A stretch of 64,000 bases of DNA from Polynucleobacter sp. Adler-ghost (GTDB lineage: Bacteria > Pseudomonadota > Gammaproteobacteria > Burkholderiales > Burkholderiaceae): positions 902,586 to 966,585 of the forward strand of contig NZ_CP061320.1 of the NCBI RefSeq assembly GCF_018688495.1. The letters are read 5' to 3'. The stretch's first letter is position 1, and every line of letters begins with the position of its first letter. The notes under the pieces are model-generated. The model made no database searches. It was not told the DNA's origin and saw only the letters and a program-made list of their open reading frames with translations. This document shows, in pieces, positions 28,953 to 36,229 of this stretch. The translations under genes were made by a program, and so were the position numbers.

Positions 28953-29945
28953 TTATTCGGCTTTTGCGCCAGATGCTTTCACTACTTCACGCCAGCGTTT
29001 TACTTCGGCTGTTGCAAAGTCACGCATTTTCTCTGGGGAGCCTGGTTCAGGTGTAGCCCCCAATTCTTGAAGGCGTTGGCGGACATCTGGTGCTGTGAGG
29101 GCCTTATTCAGTGCAGCATTGAGCTTTTCAATGATCGGCTTCGGAGTTCCTGCAGGGGCAGCCAAGGCAAACCATGACTGCACGTCAAAATTGGGGTAGC
29201 CAGATTCAGCAAGTGTAGGAACTTCGGGCAGCAATGGGGATCGTTGTGCGCTGGTAATGCCAACTGGACGCAGCTTGCCACTTTGAATATGAGGCATTGC
29301 AGAAGGGGCGTTATCAAACATAGAGTCTACCTGACCCCCAAGTAAGTCTGTGACAGCAGGAGCGCTACCCTTATACGGTATATGCAGCATTTGGATTTTG
29401 GATTGCATCTTAAACATTTCACCGGAGAGATGAATCGATGAGCCGCTACCAGAAGATGCAAAAGTGACACCATCTTTTGATTCCTTGGCATAACGCACAT
29501 ATTCTGCGACTGTTTTAATTGGAAGGTTTGGGTTAACCACCAAAATATTGGGGATCTTGGCAATCATGCCAATCGGATCTAAATCTTTGAGTGCGTCGTA
29601 TCCTAGTTTTGGATATAGCGACATATTGATGGTGTTGGCAATTGAAAAGGCGTAAAGGGTATAACCGTCAGCTGGTGACCGTGCAACGATTTCTGCGCCT
29701 ACATTGCTATTGGCGCCAGGCTTGTTTTCCACAATCACAGACTGACCCAATGTAGTACCCATTTTTACTGCAACTAAACGTGCCAATATATCTGTAGCCC
29801 CTCCAGCGGAGTAACCCACAATGATCTTGATGGGCTTATCAGGCCAACTGACGTTCGTTTGGGCGTTCGCTACTCCTATCGTTGAGCAGGCTATGGCAGT
29901 TAGTAATACAAGTAACCCTCTACGCTTCTCGAAATATAAAGACAT
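28953..29945 (-). CDS. Bug-family (TctC-like) periplasmic solute-binding protein, first gene of the operon
   Basis: Exported Bug protein of 330 residues from the ATG at 29945, which has a strong ribosome-binding site (AGGAGGAGTGTC). A longer frame exists, but the added part precedes the signal peptide. The signal is followed by WPDKPIKIIVGYSAGGATDI, ENKPGANSNVGAEIVA, SSGSGSSIHLSGEMFK and MLHIPYKGSAPAVTDLLGG. It leads the minus-strand operon and faces the divergent ABC transporter operon across a 367-base gap. The protein resembles the Bug protein at 48132-49163 more than the one at the other end of its own operon. Confidence 0.9.
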   Translation of the reverse strand: MSLYFEKRRGLLVLLTAIACSTIGVANAQTNVSWPDKPIKIIVGYSAGGATDILARLVAVKMGTTLGQSVIVENKPGANSNVGAEIVARSPADGYTLYAFSIANTINMSLYPKLGYDALKDLDPIGMIAKIPNILVVNPNLPIKTVAEYVRYAKESKDGVTFASSGSGSSIHLSGEMFKMQSKIQMLHIPYKGSAPAVTDLLGGQVDSMFDNAPSAMPHIQSGKLRPVGITSAQRSPLLPEVPTLAESGYPNFDVQSWFALAAPAGTPKPIIEKLNAALNKALTAPDVRQRLQELGATPEPGSPEKMRDFATAEVKRWREVVKASGAKAE

Positions 29946-30104
29946 GACACTCCTCCTGAATTCAGTTCTTTCACCACCCCAGATTGATATCTGGCCATGG
30001 TTCATTTATAACACCGCCAATTACCCGAGAACTCTGAGCTCGTAGATTCTTGAGAACATCATTGGCCCTCAAATTTGGTGCAATGTGTACAAATACAGTT
30101 CTTT

Positions 30105-30135
30105 CTGCACCACTATAGATAGTGATGGGGTGCAG
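30105..30135. repeat. Nested inverted repeat, candidate operator
   Basis: Inner palindrome CACTAT-AG-ATAGTG (30111-30124) is enclosed by CTGCACC (30105-30111) and GGTGCAG (30129-30135), with a 4-base asymmetric spacer on the right. It lies midway between two divergent operons. There is no T-run on either side, so a terminator is unlikely. Confidence 0.5.
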
Positions 30136-30239
30136 AGTGATTGATCAACCCCATATACTTTAAGAAATCACACTTGTTTGTTTATGAGCCATAGGGATAA
30201 TTATCTAGGGTTAACGAGCATAAGAAAGGGGTGATTCAG

Positions 30240-30267
30240 ATCAATATTTATAAAACAAAATATTGAT
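30240..30267. promoter_or_regulatory. Perfect 10-base inverted repeat overlapping the transporter promoter, candidate operator
   Basis: ATCAATATTT (30240-30249), 8-base spacer, AAATATTGAT (30258-30267). Its right arm covers the -35 hexamer TTGATA of the downstream promoter. A dimeric regulator bound here would block or position RNA polymerase. No regulator gene lies next to it. Confidence 0.6.
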
Positions 30268-30292
30268 ACACTGATTCGTAGATTGTTATAAA
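30263..30292 (+). promoter_or_regulatory. Sigma-70-like promoter for the branched-chain-type ABC transporter operon
   Basis: -35 TTGATA (30263-30268), 17-base spacer, -10 TTATAA (30286-30291; TATAAA if shifted by one). The binding-protein ATG is 21-26 bases downstream with ribosome-binding site AGGAG (30301-30305). Confidence 0.6.
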
Positions 30293-30312
30293 AAATTCCT
30301 AGGAGATTAGTT

Positions 30313-31464
30313 ATGAAATCCATTGTTTCAGCTTTAGTTCTCGCTTTTTGTTCCAGCCTTTCCTTAAGCGCTTCAGCTAAAGACACTGTAAAGATAGCCT
30401 ACATTGGGCCTTTGACTGGCGGCGTATCTGCTAATGGCATTGGCGGTCGAAACTCGGCTGATCTTGCGGTTCGCCTCCGTAACCAGGATCCCAACGCTAA
30501 ATATAAGTATGAACTTGTATCTGCAGATGATGAATGCAAGCCAAACGTTGGCGTTCAAGTTGCTACAAAGATTGCTGCTGATAACTCAATCATTGCTGGC
30601 GTAACTCACTATTGCTCAGCAGTCGCAATGAGCACTGTGGATGTTTATCATAAATTTGGCCTGCCAGTAATGGTCTGGGGAGCAGTATTGCCAGAGATTA
30701 CGTATGGCAACGACTATAAAGAGATTCATCGTGTCAATGGCACCATGATTAATCAGAATGAGGTCGCGGCTAAATTTCTTACAGGCCTGGGTTATAAAAA
30801 GTGGGTCATTATTCATGACACTACAGATTACGGTAAGGGCCATAACAAATACTTCACTCAATATTTAACCAAAAATGGTGGGCAAATTTTGGGTACTTTC
30901 GGCGTTACCGCTGATCAACAAGACTTTACTGCTGAGTTGACGAAGATTAAAGACTTGAAACCTGAGGTTGTTTATTTTGGCGGCCTAACTCCAATCGGTA
31001 TTCGTATTCGTACACAAATGGATCGCCTGGGCATCAAGGCTGTATTCGAAGGAACATCTGGAATTAAGTCTGATGCCTATATTGAAGGTTTAGGCAAATT
31101 GTCAGAGGGCTCACTTTCTTTCATCGAGGGCGCTCCTTGGGAGAAGCTGCCAGGCGGCTTGGAATTTACAGCCAAGTACAACCAACAGAAATATCCAGAC
31201 GCGCCTGAAGCTTATGGCCCTTTTGCATATACAGCTGCTAACTTGATTATGGATGCCATTGAAAAAGCTGGCCCAAATCGGAAGAAGGTAATGGATGTTC
31301 TTAACAAGACAAATAACGTTGATACGATTATCGGCAAGGTTAGTTTTGATGATCGCCGCCAGAACATCGTCCCATTAATTTCTAAGTACGTTGCACAAGA
31401 TGGTAAGTGGGTTGTTTGGGAAGATAGCTTGTATGCCAAGAAGCAGCGTAAGTTAGGGCAATAA
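30313..31464 (+). CDS. Branched-chain amino acid-type ABC transporter, periplasmic binding protein
   Basis: Type I periplasmic binding protein of 383 residues. The signal peptide MKSIVSALVLAFCSSLSLSASA is followed by VKIAYIGPLTGGVSANGIGG, characteristic of LivK/AmiC-like proteins, then two alpha/beta lobes. It contains a Cys pair in DDECKPN and THYCSAV. It is the first gene of an operon with two permeases, two ATPases and an M20 deacylase. LivK-like proteins bind amino acids, amides, urea or aromatic acids; the linked hydrolases suggest an acylated amino acid or amide ligand, which is inference. Confidence 0.92.
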   Translation: MKSIVSALVLAFCSSLSLSASAKDTVKIAYIGPLTGGVSANGIGGRNSADLAVRLRNQDPNAKYKYELVSADDECKPNVGVQVATKIAADNSIIAGVTHYCSAVAMSTVDVYHKFGLPVMVWGAVLPEITYGNDYKEIHRVNGTMINQNEVAAKFLTGLGYKKWVIIHDTTDYGKGHNKYFTQYLTKNGGQILGTFGVTADQQDFTAELTKIKDLKPEVVYFGGLTPIGIRIRTQMDRLGIKAVFEGTSGIKSDAYIEGLGKLSEGSLSFIEGAPWEKLPGGLEFTAKYNQQKYPDAPEAYGPFAYTAANLIMDAIEKAGPNRKKVMDVLNKTNNVDTIIGKVSFDDRRQNIVPLISKYVAQDGKWVVWEDSLYAKKQRKLGQ

Positions 31465-31510
31465 GCTTATATTTACTGTTTTGTAACCGAAGTAAAGAGG
31501 GTAAAAGTGC

Positions 31511-32443
31511 ATGTCGTTTGATATATTTTTGCAGTATCTGCTTAACGGCTTAATGTTAGGCGTCATTTATGCGATTGTTGCAGTGGGTTTTACTCTCTAC
31601 TTCGGTGTTTTGGATGTAATTAAGTTTTCGCACGGCGATATTTTGATGGTGGGTGCTTTTGCTGGACTCACTGCTTATATTGGCATAGCGGGTACCTTTG
31701 ACTCCCCATGGCTGCAACTATTAATACTTGTCTTAATTAGTGTCTCGGTGGCAGCATTCTTGGGTGCTCTGATTGCGCGTTACTTAATTCTGCCTTTGCA
31801 AAAGGCTCCCCCCATTAATACATTGCTCGTCACGTTGATGTTGGGCTTAGCCTTACGCGAAGCAGTGCGCCTTTTTTACCCAAATGGCTCTAATCCAAAA
31901 CCTTTCCCAAGACTTCTGCCAACAGATGGGATCGCGCTTGGGGAGTTTACCTTGCGCTCAGACAGCCTCATTTTGTTGCTAACGGGAATCATCTGTATTG
32001 TGGCTGTTCAAAGGTTGATTACCCGCAGTAAGATCGGGTTGGCTATCAGAGCAGTGGCACAGGATAGCGAGACGGCTCGAATCATGGGTATTAACTTTCG
32101 TCAAATTGTTTTAATCACATTTATGCTTGGGTCTGCCTTGGCGGCACTGGCTGGCTTAATGAATGGCTTGTATTACAACGAAGTGAACTTCAGCATGGGG
32201 CTTTTGCTAGGCGTCATTGGTTTTTCTGCAGCTGTTGTAGGTGGCCTTGGAAATTTTTACGGGGCAATTGTGGGTGGCTTTCTTTTTGCGGCACTGCAGA
32301 CTATTGGCGCTGTGTTGCTACCAGCGATTTTCCCTGATGTTCCTAGTGCCTATAAGGATGTATTTGCATTTACTGTAATTATTATCATCATGGGATTAAA
32401 GCCAACCGGTTTGATTTCTGAAAAATCAAGCGAGCGAGTGTAA
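31511..32443 (+). CDS. Branched-chain amino acid-type ABC transporter permease (LivH-like)
   Basis: A 310-residue polytopic membrane protein, about eight TM segments, with the LivH opening LLNGLMLGVIYAIVAVGFTLYFGVLDVIKFSHGD and the EAA-like cytoplasmic loop RAVAQDSETARIMGINFRQI that contacts an ATPase. It starts 46 bases after the binding-protein gene. The gap contains a weak inverted repeat (TTTACT and AGTAAA, 13-base loop) that might stabilise or attenuate the transcript. It pairs with the LivM-like permease 2 bases downstream. Confidence 0.92.
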   Translation: MSFDIFLQYLLNGLMLGVIYAIVAVGFTLYFGVLDVIKFSHGDILMVGAFAGLTAYIGIAGTFDSPWLQLLILVLISVSVAAFLGALIARYLILPLQKAPPINTLLVTLMLGLALREAVRLFYPNGSNPKPFPRLLPTDGIALGEFTLRSDSLILLLTGIICIVAVQRLITRSKIGLAIRAVAQDSETARIMGINFRQIVLITFMLGSALAALAGLMNGLYYNEVNFSMGLLLGVIGFSAAVVGGLGNFYGAIVGGFLFAALQTIGAVLLPAIFPDVPSAYKDVFAFTVIIIIMGLKPTGLISEKSSERV

Positions 32444-32445
32444 GA

Positions 32446-33588
32446 ATGAAGTTACTAATTACTACTTTTATATTGAGCTTGCTCTACAGTATTTTATTGC
32501 TGGGATCAGAAAGTCAGATTGAGGTTGGCGGCCTAGTCTTTTTGGCTTTTGCTGTTAGTGTTGTTGGTAAAAAAATGGGTCTGATGGACCTCTTGGCTGC
32601 TGCCGTGCGAGAACATCCGCAGTTCCCGGCATATGCTTCTGTTGCTGGCGTGCTCATTACCATGGTGGTGTTTCATAACTCTCACTTTGCTTTACTAATG
32701 CTGGCTACAGTGCTTATTTACTCTGTAGTTTGTCTCGGTTTAAATATTCAGTTTGGGTATGTTGGAATAGTTAACTTTGCTGGAGCAGCTTTTTTTGGCA
32801 TCGGGAGCTACACAGCGGCAATCTTAGCAACCTATACTGCCGTTCCACATATTTTGATCTTAGTACTGGCCGCATGCGTATCTGCCTTGATTGGATCAAT
32901 TCTCATTTATCCAGTCTTGAGAACCCGAGGTCACTATGCGGCTTTGGTAACCATTGCATTTGGTATTTTATTTAGAAATTTTCTAGAGGTAAACGATAGT
33001 TTAGGCGGCCCTCAAGGAATGAAGATTCCAGCCATGAACTTATTTGGCTGGAATCTCTCGAATGGAGTTGAGATCGCTGGATATGAGATTTCCTTCTATA
33101 TCCCTTATTTATTAATTGCTTTAGTCCTGTTAATTTTAAGCTTCAAGCTTACTCGTAATTTAGAGCGCTCATGGATAGGATTAAGTATGGACATGGTGCG
33201 TACTGATGAGATTGCCGCTTCCACATTTGGTGTCAAGATTGCGCATTGGAAAATTGTGGCATTCACATTGGGTAATTTGATAGCGGGTATGGCTGGTGCC
33301 CTATATGGAATGATGACTGCTTATGTAGCTCCCAATAATTTTACTTTTGCCGACTCGTTGATAATGGTCTCCATTGTTATTTTGGGCGGAATTGGCAATC
33401 CTTGGGGCATCATTCCTGCTGCAGCTATTGTGGTTATCCTTCCAGAGAAGCTGCAGTTTATTCAGGAATATCGTTTTTTGCTGTACGCAATTGTTGTGAT
33501 TTTAATTTTGTTATTCCGTCCTGATGGCCTATTACCTCGAAGAATCCGAGAGTATTTCCCTGGCAATAAAGCGGGGGGTGAAAAATGA
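32446..33588 (+). CDS. Branched-chain amino acid-type ABC transporter permease (LivM-like)
   Basis: A 380-residue permease with about ten TM segments. The LivM core begins near residue 85 (LATVLIYSVVCLGLNIQFG) after an N-terminal hydrophobic extension, and includes the EAA-like loop SMDMVRTDEIAASTFGVKI and the C-terminal FRPDGLLPRR. Its last 4 bases overlap the LivG-like gene (ATGA), so translation is coupled. Confidence 0.92.
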   Translation: MKLLITTFILSLLYSILLLGSESQIEVGGLVFLAFAVSVVGKKMGLMDLLAAAVREHPQFPAYASVAGVLITMVVFHNSHFALLMLATVLIYSVVCLGLNIQFGYVGIVNFAGAAFFGIGSYTAAILATYTAVPHILILVLAACVSALIGSILIYPVLRTRGHYAALVTIAFGILFRNFLEVNDSLGGPQGMKIPAMNLFGWNLSNGVEIAGYEISFYIPYLLIALVLLILSFKLTRNLERSWIGLSMDMVRTDEIAASTFGVKIAHWKIVAFTLGNLIAGMAGALYGMMTAYVAPNNFTFADSLIMVSIVILGGIGNPWGIIPAAAIVVILPEKLQFIQEYRFLLYAIVVILILLFRPDGLLPRRIREYFPGNKAGGEK

Positions 33589-34370
33589 GTCAAGTTAAAA
33601 ATAAAATTCTGGAGGCTCACAATCTAACCATGCGCTTTGGTGGTGTTACAGCGCTGGATTCTCTGAATTTGCATGTAAATGAGGGCGAGGTTCTCGGCCT
33701 TTTGGGTCCAAATGGCTCCGGTAAAACTACATTCTTTAATGTGATCACTGGTCTTTATAGAGCAACCGCTGGCAATGTGACGTTCAGGGGGCGTGATCTT
33801 ACTGATGCGAGTGCTCAGGAAGTCTATCGTGAGGCAATTACGAGAACCTTTCAACGCTCTAGACTGTCTTTGCCCCTCACTGTTTTTGACAATATTGCGA
33901 TTGGTGATAATCGCCGTCTAAATACTGGATTAATTTTTAATCTCTTCAAGCGAAAGCAATTTAGACAGGAGTATGACCATGTGGTGGAGCAGGTAAATCA
34001 ACTACTCCTAACCTTTAATCCGAAATTAGCGGGAAAAATATTCGAGCCTGTTGCCAGCCTACCGATGATTGACCGCCGTCGTATCGAGATTTGTCGCGCC
34101 TTAATTAGCGAGCCAGATCTTTTGTTGCTAGATGAGCCCTCTGCTGGAATGACCCATGATGAAACTGTTGAGGTGATGGATGATATTTTGCAGGTTCGTA
34201 GCAAAATAAAGCCATTCACAATCATTTTAATTGAGCATGAAATGGGCTTAATTCAGCGCATGACTGAGCGTTGCATTGTATTAAATTACGGTAAAAAAAT
34301 TGCTGAGGGCACCTACGATGAGATTGTTAATAATCCTGAGGTTCAGGTGGCCTACTTAGGACAAGAGTGA
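33585..34370 (+). CDS. ABC transporter ATP-binding protein (LivG-like) with replaced signature motif
   Basis: A 261-residue ATPase. Walker A is GPNGSGKTT (41-49), the Q-loop TRTFQRSRL is intact, Walker B is LLLLDEPSAGM and the switch His is in LIEHEM. The ABC signature, normally LSYGQ in LivG proteins, reads LPMID (159-163, DNA 34059-34073) directly before RRRIEICRAL. The partner LivF has a normal MSGGEQ, so one composite ATP site of the dimer would be non-canonical. The frame is intact and neighbours are normal, so a sequencing error is unlikely. Confidence 0.92.
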   Translation: MSQVKNKILEAHNLTMRFGGVTALDSLNLHVNEGEVLGLLGPNGSGKTTFFNVITGLYRATAGNVTFRGRDLTDASAQEVYREAITRTFQRSRLSLPLTVFDNIAIGDNRRLNTGLIFNLFKRKQFRQEYDHVVEQVNQLLLTFNPKLAGKIFEPVASLPMIDRRRIEICRALISEPDLLLLDEPSAGMTHDETVEVMDDILQVRSKIKPFTIILIEHEMGLIQRMTERCIVLNYGKKIAEGTYDEIVNNPEVQVAYLGQE

Positions 34371-34372
34371 TC

Positions 34373-35080
34373 ATGAACTTGCTAAATATTCATAATATTT
34401 ATACGGCTTACGATCGTATTGATGTTCTCGAGGATGTATCAATCGAAGTTAAACAAGGCGAGATCACCTGCATCTTGGGCGCAAATGGCGCAGGAAAATC
34501 AACTTTAATTCGATCTATCTTAGGATTAACGCCAGCAAATCGGGGTCAAATTCTATTCAAGGGTGAAGACATCACGCATTTACCATCCCACAAAATTATT
34601 GAGCAAGGCATTGCCTGCGTTCCAGAGGGGCGCCGTGTTTTTCCTCGAATGACGGTTGATGAAAACTTGTCTGCTGGCGCTTATTTAGTCAAAGACAAGA
34701 ATGTAATCGAGGAACGTCGCTTACATGTGAAGACGCTATTTCCTCGATTGGCTGAGCGCTCTTCGCAAGTAGCTGGAACAATGTCAGGTGGTGAGCAGGC
34801 TATGCTGGCTATTAGCCGCAGTTTAATGAGTTCGCCTGATCTGCTGATTTTTGATGAACCTTCATTGGGATTATCGCCGCTATTTGTTAAAGAGAATTTC
34901 AAAATCATCAAAGAAATAAATCAGATGGGAACTACTGTGCTCTTAGTCGAGCAGAATGTACGCCAAACTTTGGCAATTGCGCATCGAGGGTATGTAATCT
35001 CTAAAGGTCAAGTTGTTGCCAAGGGTAATGCAAAGGAACTTGCCGATAACGCGGAAGTTCAAGCCGCCTATTTTGGATAA
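34373..35080 (+). CDS. ABC transporter ATP-binding protein (LivF-like)
   Basis: A 235-residue ATPase with Walker A LGANGAGKST, signature TMSGGEQAMLAISRSL, Walker B LLIFDEPSLGLSP and switch region LLVEQNVRQ, all canonical. I prefer the ATG at 34373; a GTG at 34367 overlapping the LivG stop would add two residues. It completes the two-ATPase set of the transporter. The M20 deacylase starts 6 bases downstream. Confidence 0.93.
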   Translation: MNLLNIHNIYTAYDRIDVLEDVSIEVKQGEITCILGANGAGKSTLIRSILGLTPANRGQILFKGEDITHLPSHKIIEQGIACVPEGRRVFPRMTVDENLSAGAYLVKDKNVIEERRLHVKTLFPRLAERSSQVAGTMSGGEQAMLAISRSLMSSPDLLIFDEPSLGLSPLFVKENFKIIKEINQMGTTVLLVEQNVRQTLAIAHRGYVISKGQVVAKGNAKELADNAEVQAAYFG

Positions 35081-35086
35081 CTTACT

Positions 35087-36229
35087 GTGAACGCTAAACT
35101 AAACCCCGTCGCATTAACTCAAGAGCTCATTCGTTTTAATACGGTGAACCCGCCTGGCAATGAAGATCAAATTTGCGAATACTTGAAAACTCTCTTAGAG
35201 TCGGCGGGCTATGAGTGTCGTCTGATTGAGTTTGCCCCAAGACGAACAAGCTTAGTTGCAAAAATTGGATCTTGTAGCGCTGATAAACCGAGTATTTGCT
35301 TTACAGGCCACGTTGATGTTGTGCCCTTAGGTGCGCGTCCTTGGAAGTTTGAGCCCTTTGCTGGCCTGATTAATGATGGCAAGCTCTATGGTCGTGGTTC
35401 AAGCGATATGAAAAGCGGTATCTCTGCATTTGTAGTAGCGGGTATAGAGATGGCACATCAAGCTAAGCAGGGTGCTGGTGTGACTATGATCATTACTGCA
35501 GGTGAAGAAACAGGCTGTGAAGGTGCATTTCATCTTGCTGCCAATAAAGAGATTGTAGATTTCTTAGGCCCGGCCGGTTGCTTTGTTGTTGCTGAGCCTA
35601 CCGCTAATGAGCCGCTGCTTGGTCATAAGGGCGCCTACTGGCTAAGAGCTAAAACGGAGGGAGTAACTGCTCATGGCTCGATGCCCGAGAGAGGCGATAA
35701 CGCATTCTATAAGCTTGCTAAAGCAGCATTAAAACTGGAGCAATTTAGTTTTGATACACCCCCACATGAAATGATGGGGCAGGGAACATTGAACATTGGT
35801 ACTGCTAAAGCTGGATTGAACATCAACTCTGTTCCAGATGCTGCAGAAATGACCTTAGATATTCGTACGGTAGCTGGGCAAAGCCATTCTCATATTTATG
35901 GTTGTTTATGCAAGGCCTTAGGCCCAACAGTGCAACTTGACACCATTATTGATATTGAGGGTGTTTTTACTCCAGCCAATGATCCGTGGATGGAGAAAGT
36001 ATTTGAGCATTGCACAAAACTGAATGGTATTCGGCCAATAGAGAAAACGGTATCTTATTTTACGGATGCATCAGCTTTAAAATCCGTGATCGGCAACCCT
36101 CCCACTGTTATTCTAGGCCCGGGCCAACCTGAGATGGCGCATCAGACCGATGAATTTTGCTATGTCGATAAGATTGAAGATGCGACTAAATTATTTGCCA
36201 ACCTTATTTCCGATTGGCAAAAACCCTAA
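35087..36229 (+). CDS. M20-family deacylase (ArgE/DapE-like metallohydrolase)
   Basis: A 380-residue zinc peptidase/deacylase. Metal motifs appear in order: FTGHVDVVPLG, GRGSSDMKSGI, the catalytic Glu pair in GEETGCEGAF, and AEPTANEP. The dimerisation lid carries KGAYWLRAKTEGVTAHGSMPE, and the last metal ligand is the His in PEMAHQTDEF. ArgE removes acetyl and DapE succinyl groups. The GTG start at 35087 is 6 bases after the LivF-like gene, so the enzyme is probably co-expressed with the transporter and hydrolyses what it imports. True argE/dapE identity is unlikely in this context, but not excluded. Confidence 0.87.
   Translation: MNAKLNPVALTQELIRFNTVNPPGNEDQICEYLKTLLESAGYECRLIEFAPRRTSLVAKIGSCSADKPSICFTGHVDVVPLGARPWKFEPFAGLINDGKLYGRGSSDMKSGISAFVVAGIEMAHQAKQGAGVTMIITAGEETGCEGAFHLAANKEIVDFLGPAGCFVVAEPTANEPLLGHKGAYWLRAKTEGVTAHGSMPERGDNAFYKLAKAALKLEQFSFDTPPHEMMGQGTLNIGTAKAGLNINSVPDAAEMTLDIRTVAGQSHSHIYGCLCKALGPTVQLDTIIDIEGVFTPANDPWMEKVFEHCTKLNGIRPIEKTVSYFTDASALKSVIGNPPTVILGPGQPEMAHQTDEFCYVDKIEDATKLFANLISDWQKP

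Larger units (their letters stand above)
29946..30312. other. Divergent intergenic regulatory region between the Bug/CoA-ligase operon and the ABC transporter operon
   Basis: This 367-base stretch holds no credible gene. It contains a nested inverted repeat (30105-30135), a perfect 10-base inverted repeat (30240-30267) and a sigma-70-like promoter reading toward the transporter (30263-30292). A TTATAA/TATAAA box on the minus strand around 30008-30014 could serve the Bug operon, but I see no convincing -35 for it. No regulator gene is adjacent. Confidence 0.6.

Noticed and set aside
28866..29177. Plus-strand Cys/Phe-rich open frame between ligase and Bug genes
   Set aside because: It is antisense to both coding regions and has atypical composition and no domain.
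31473..31496. Weak inverted repeat TTTACT...AGTAAA between the binding protein and LivH-like genes
   Set aside because: Only six pairs with a 13-base loop and no T-run; not enough to call an attenuator.
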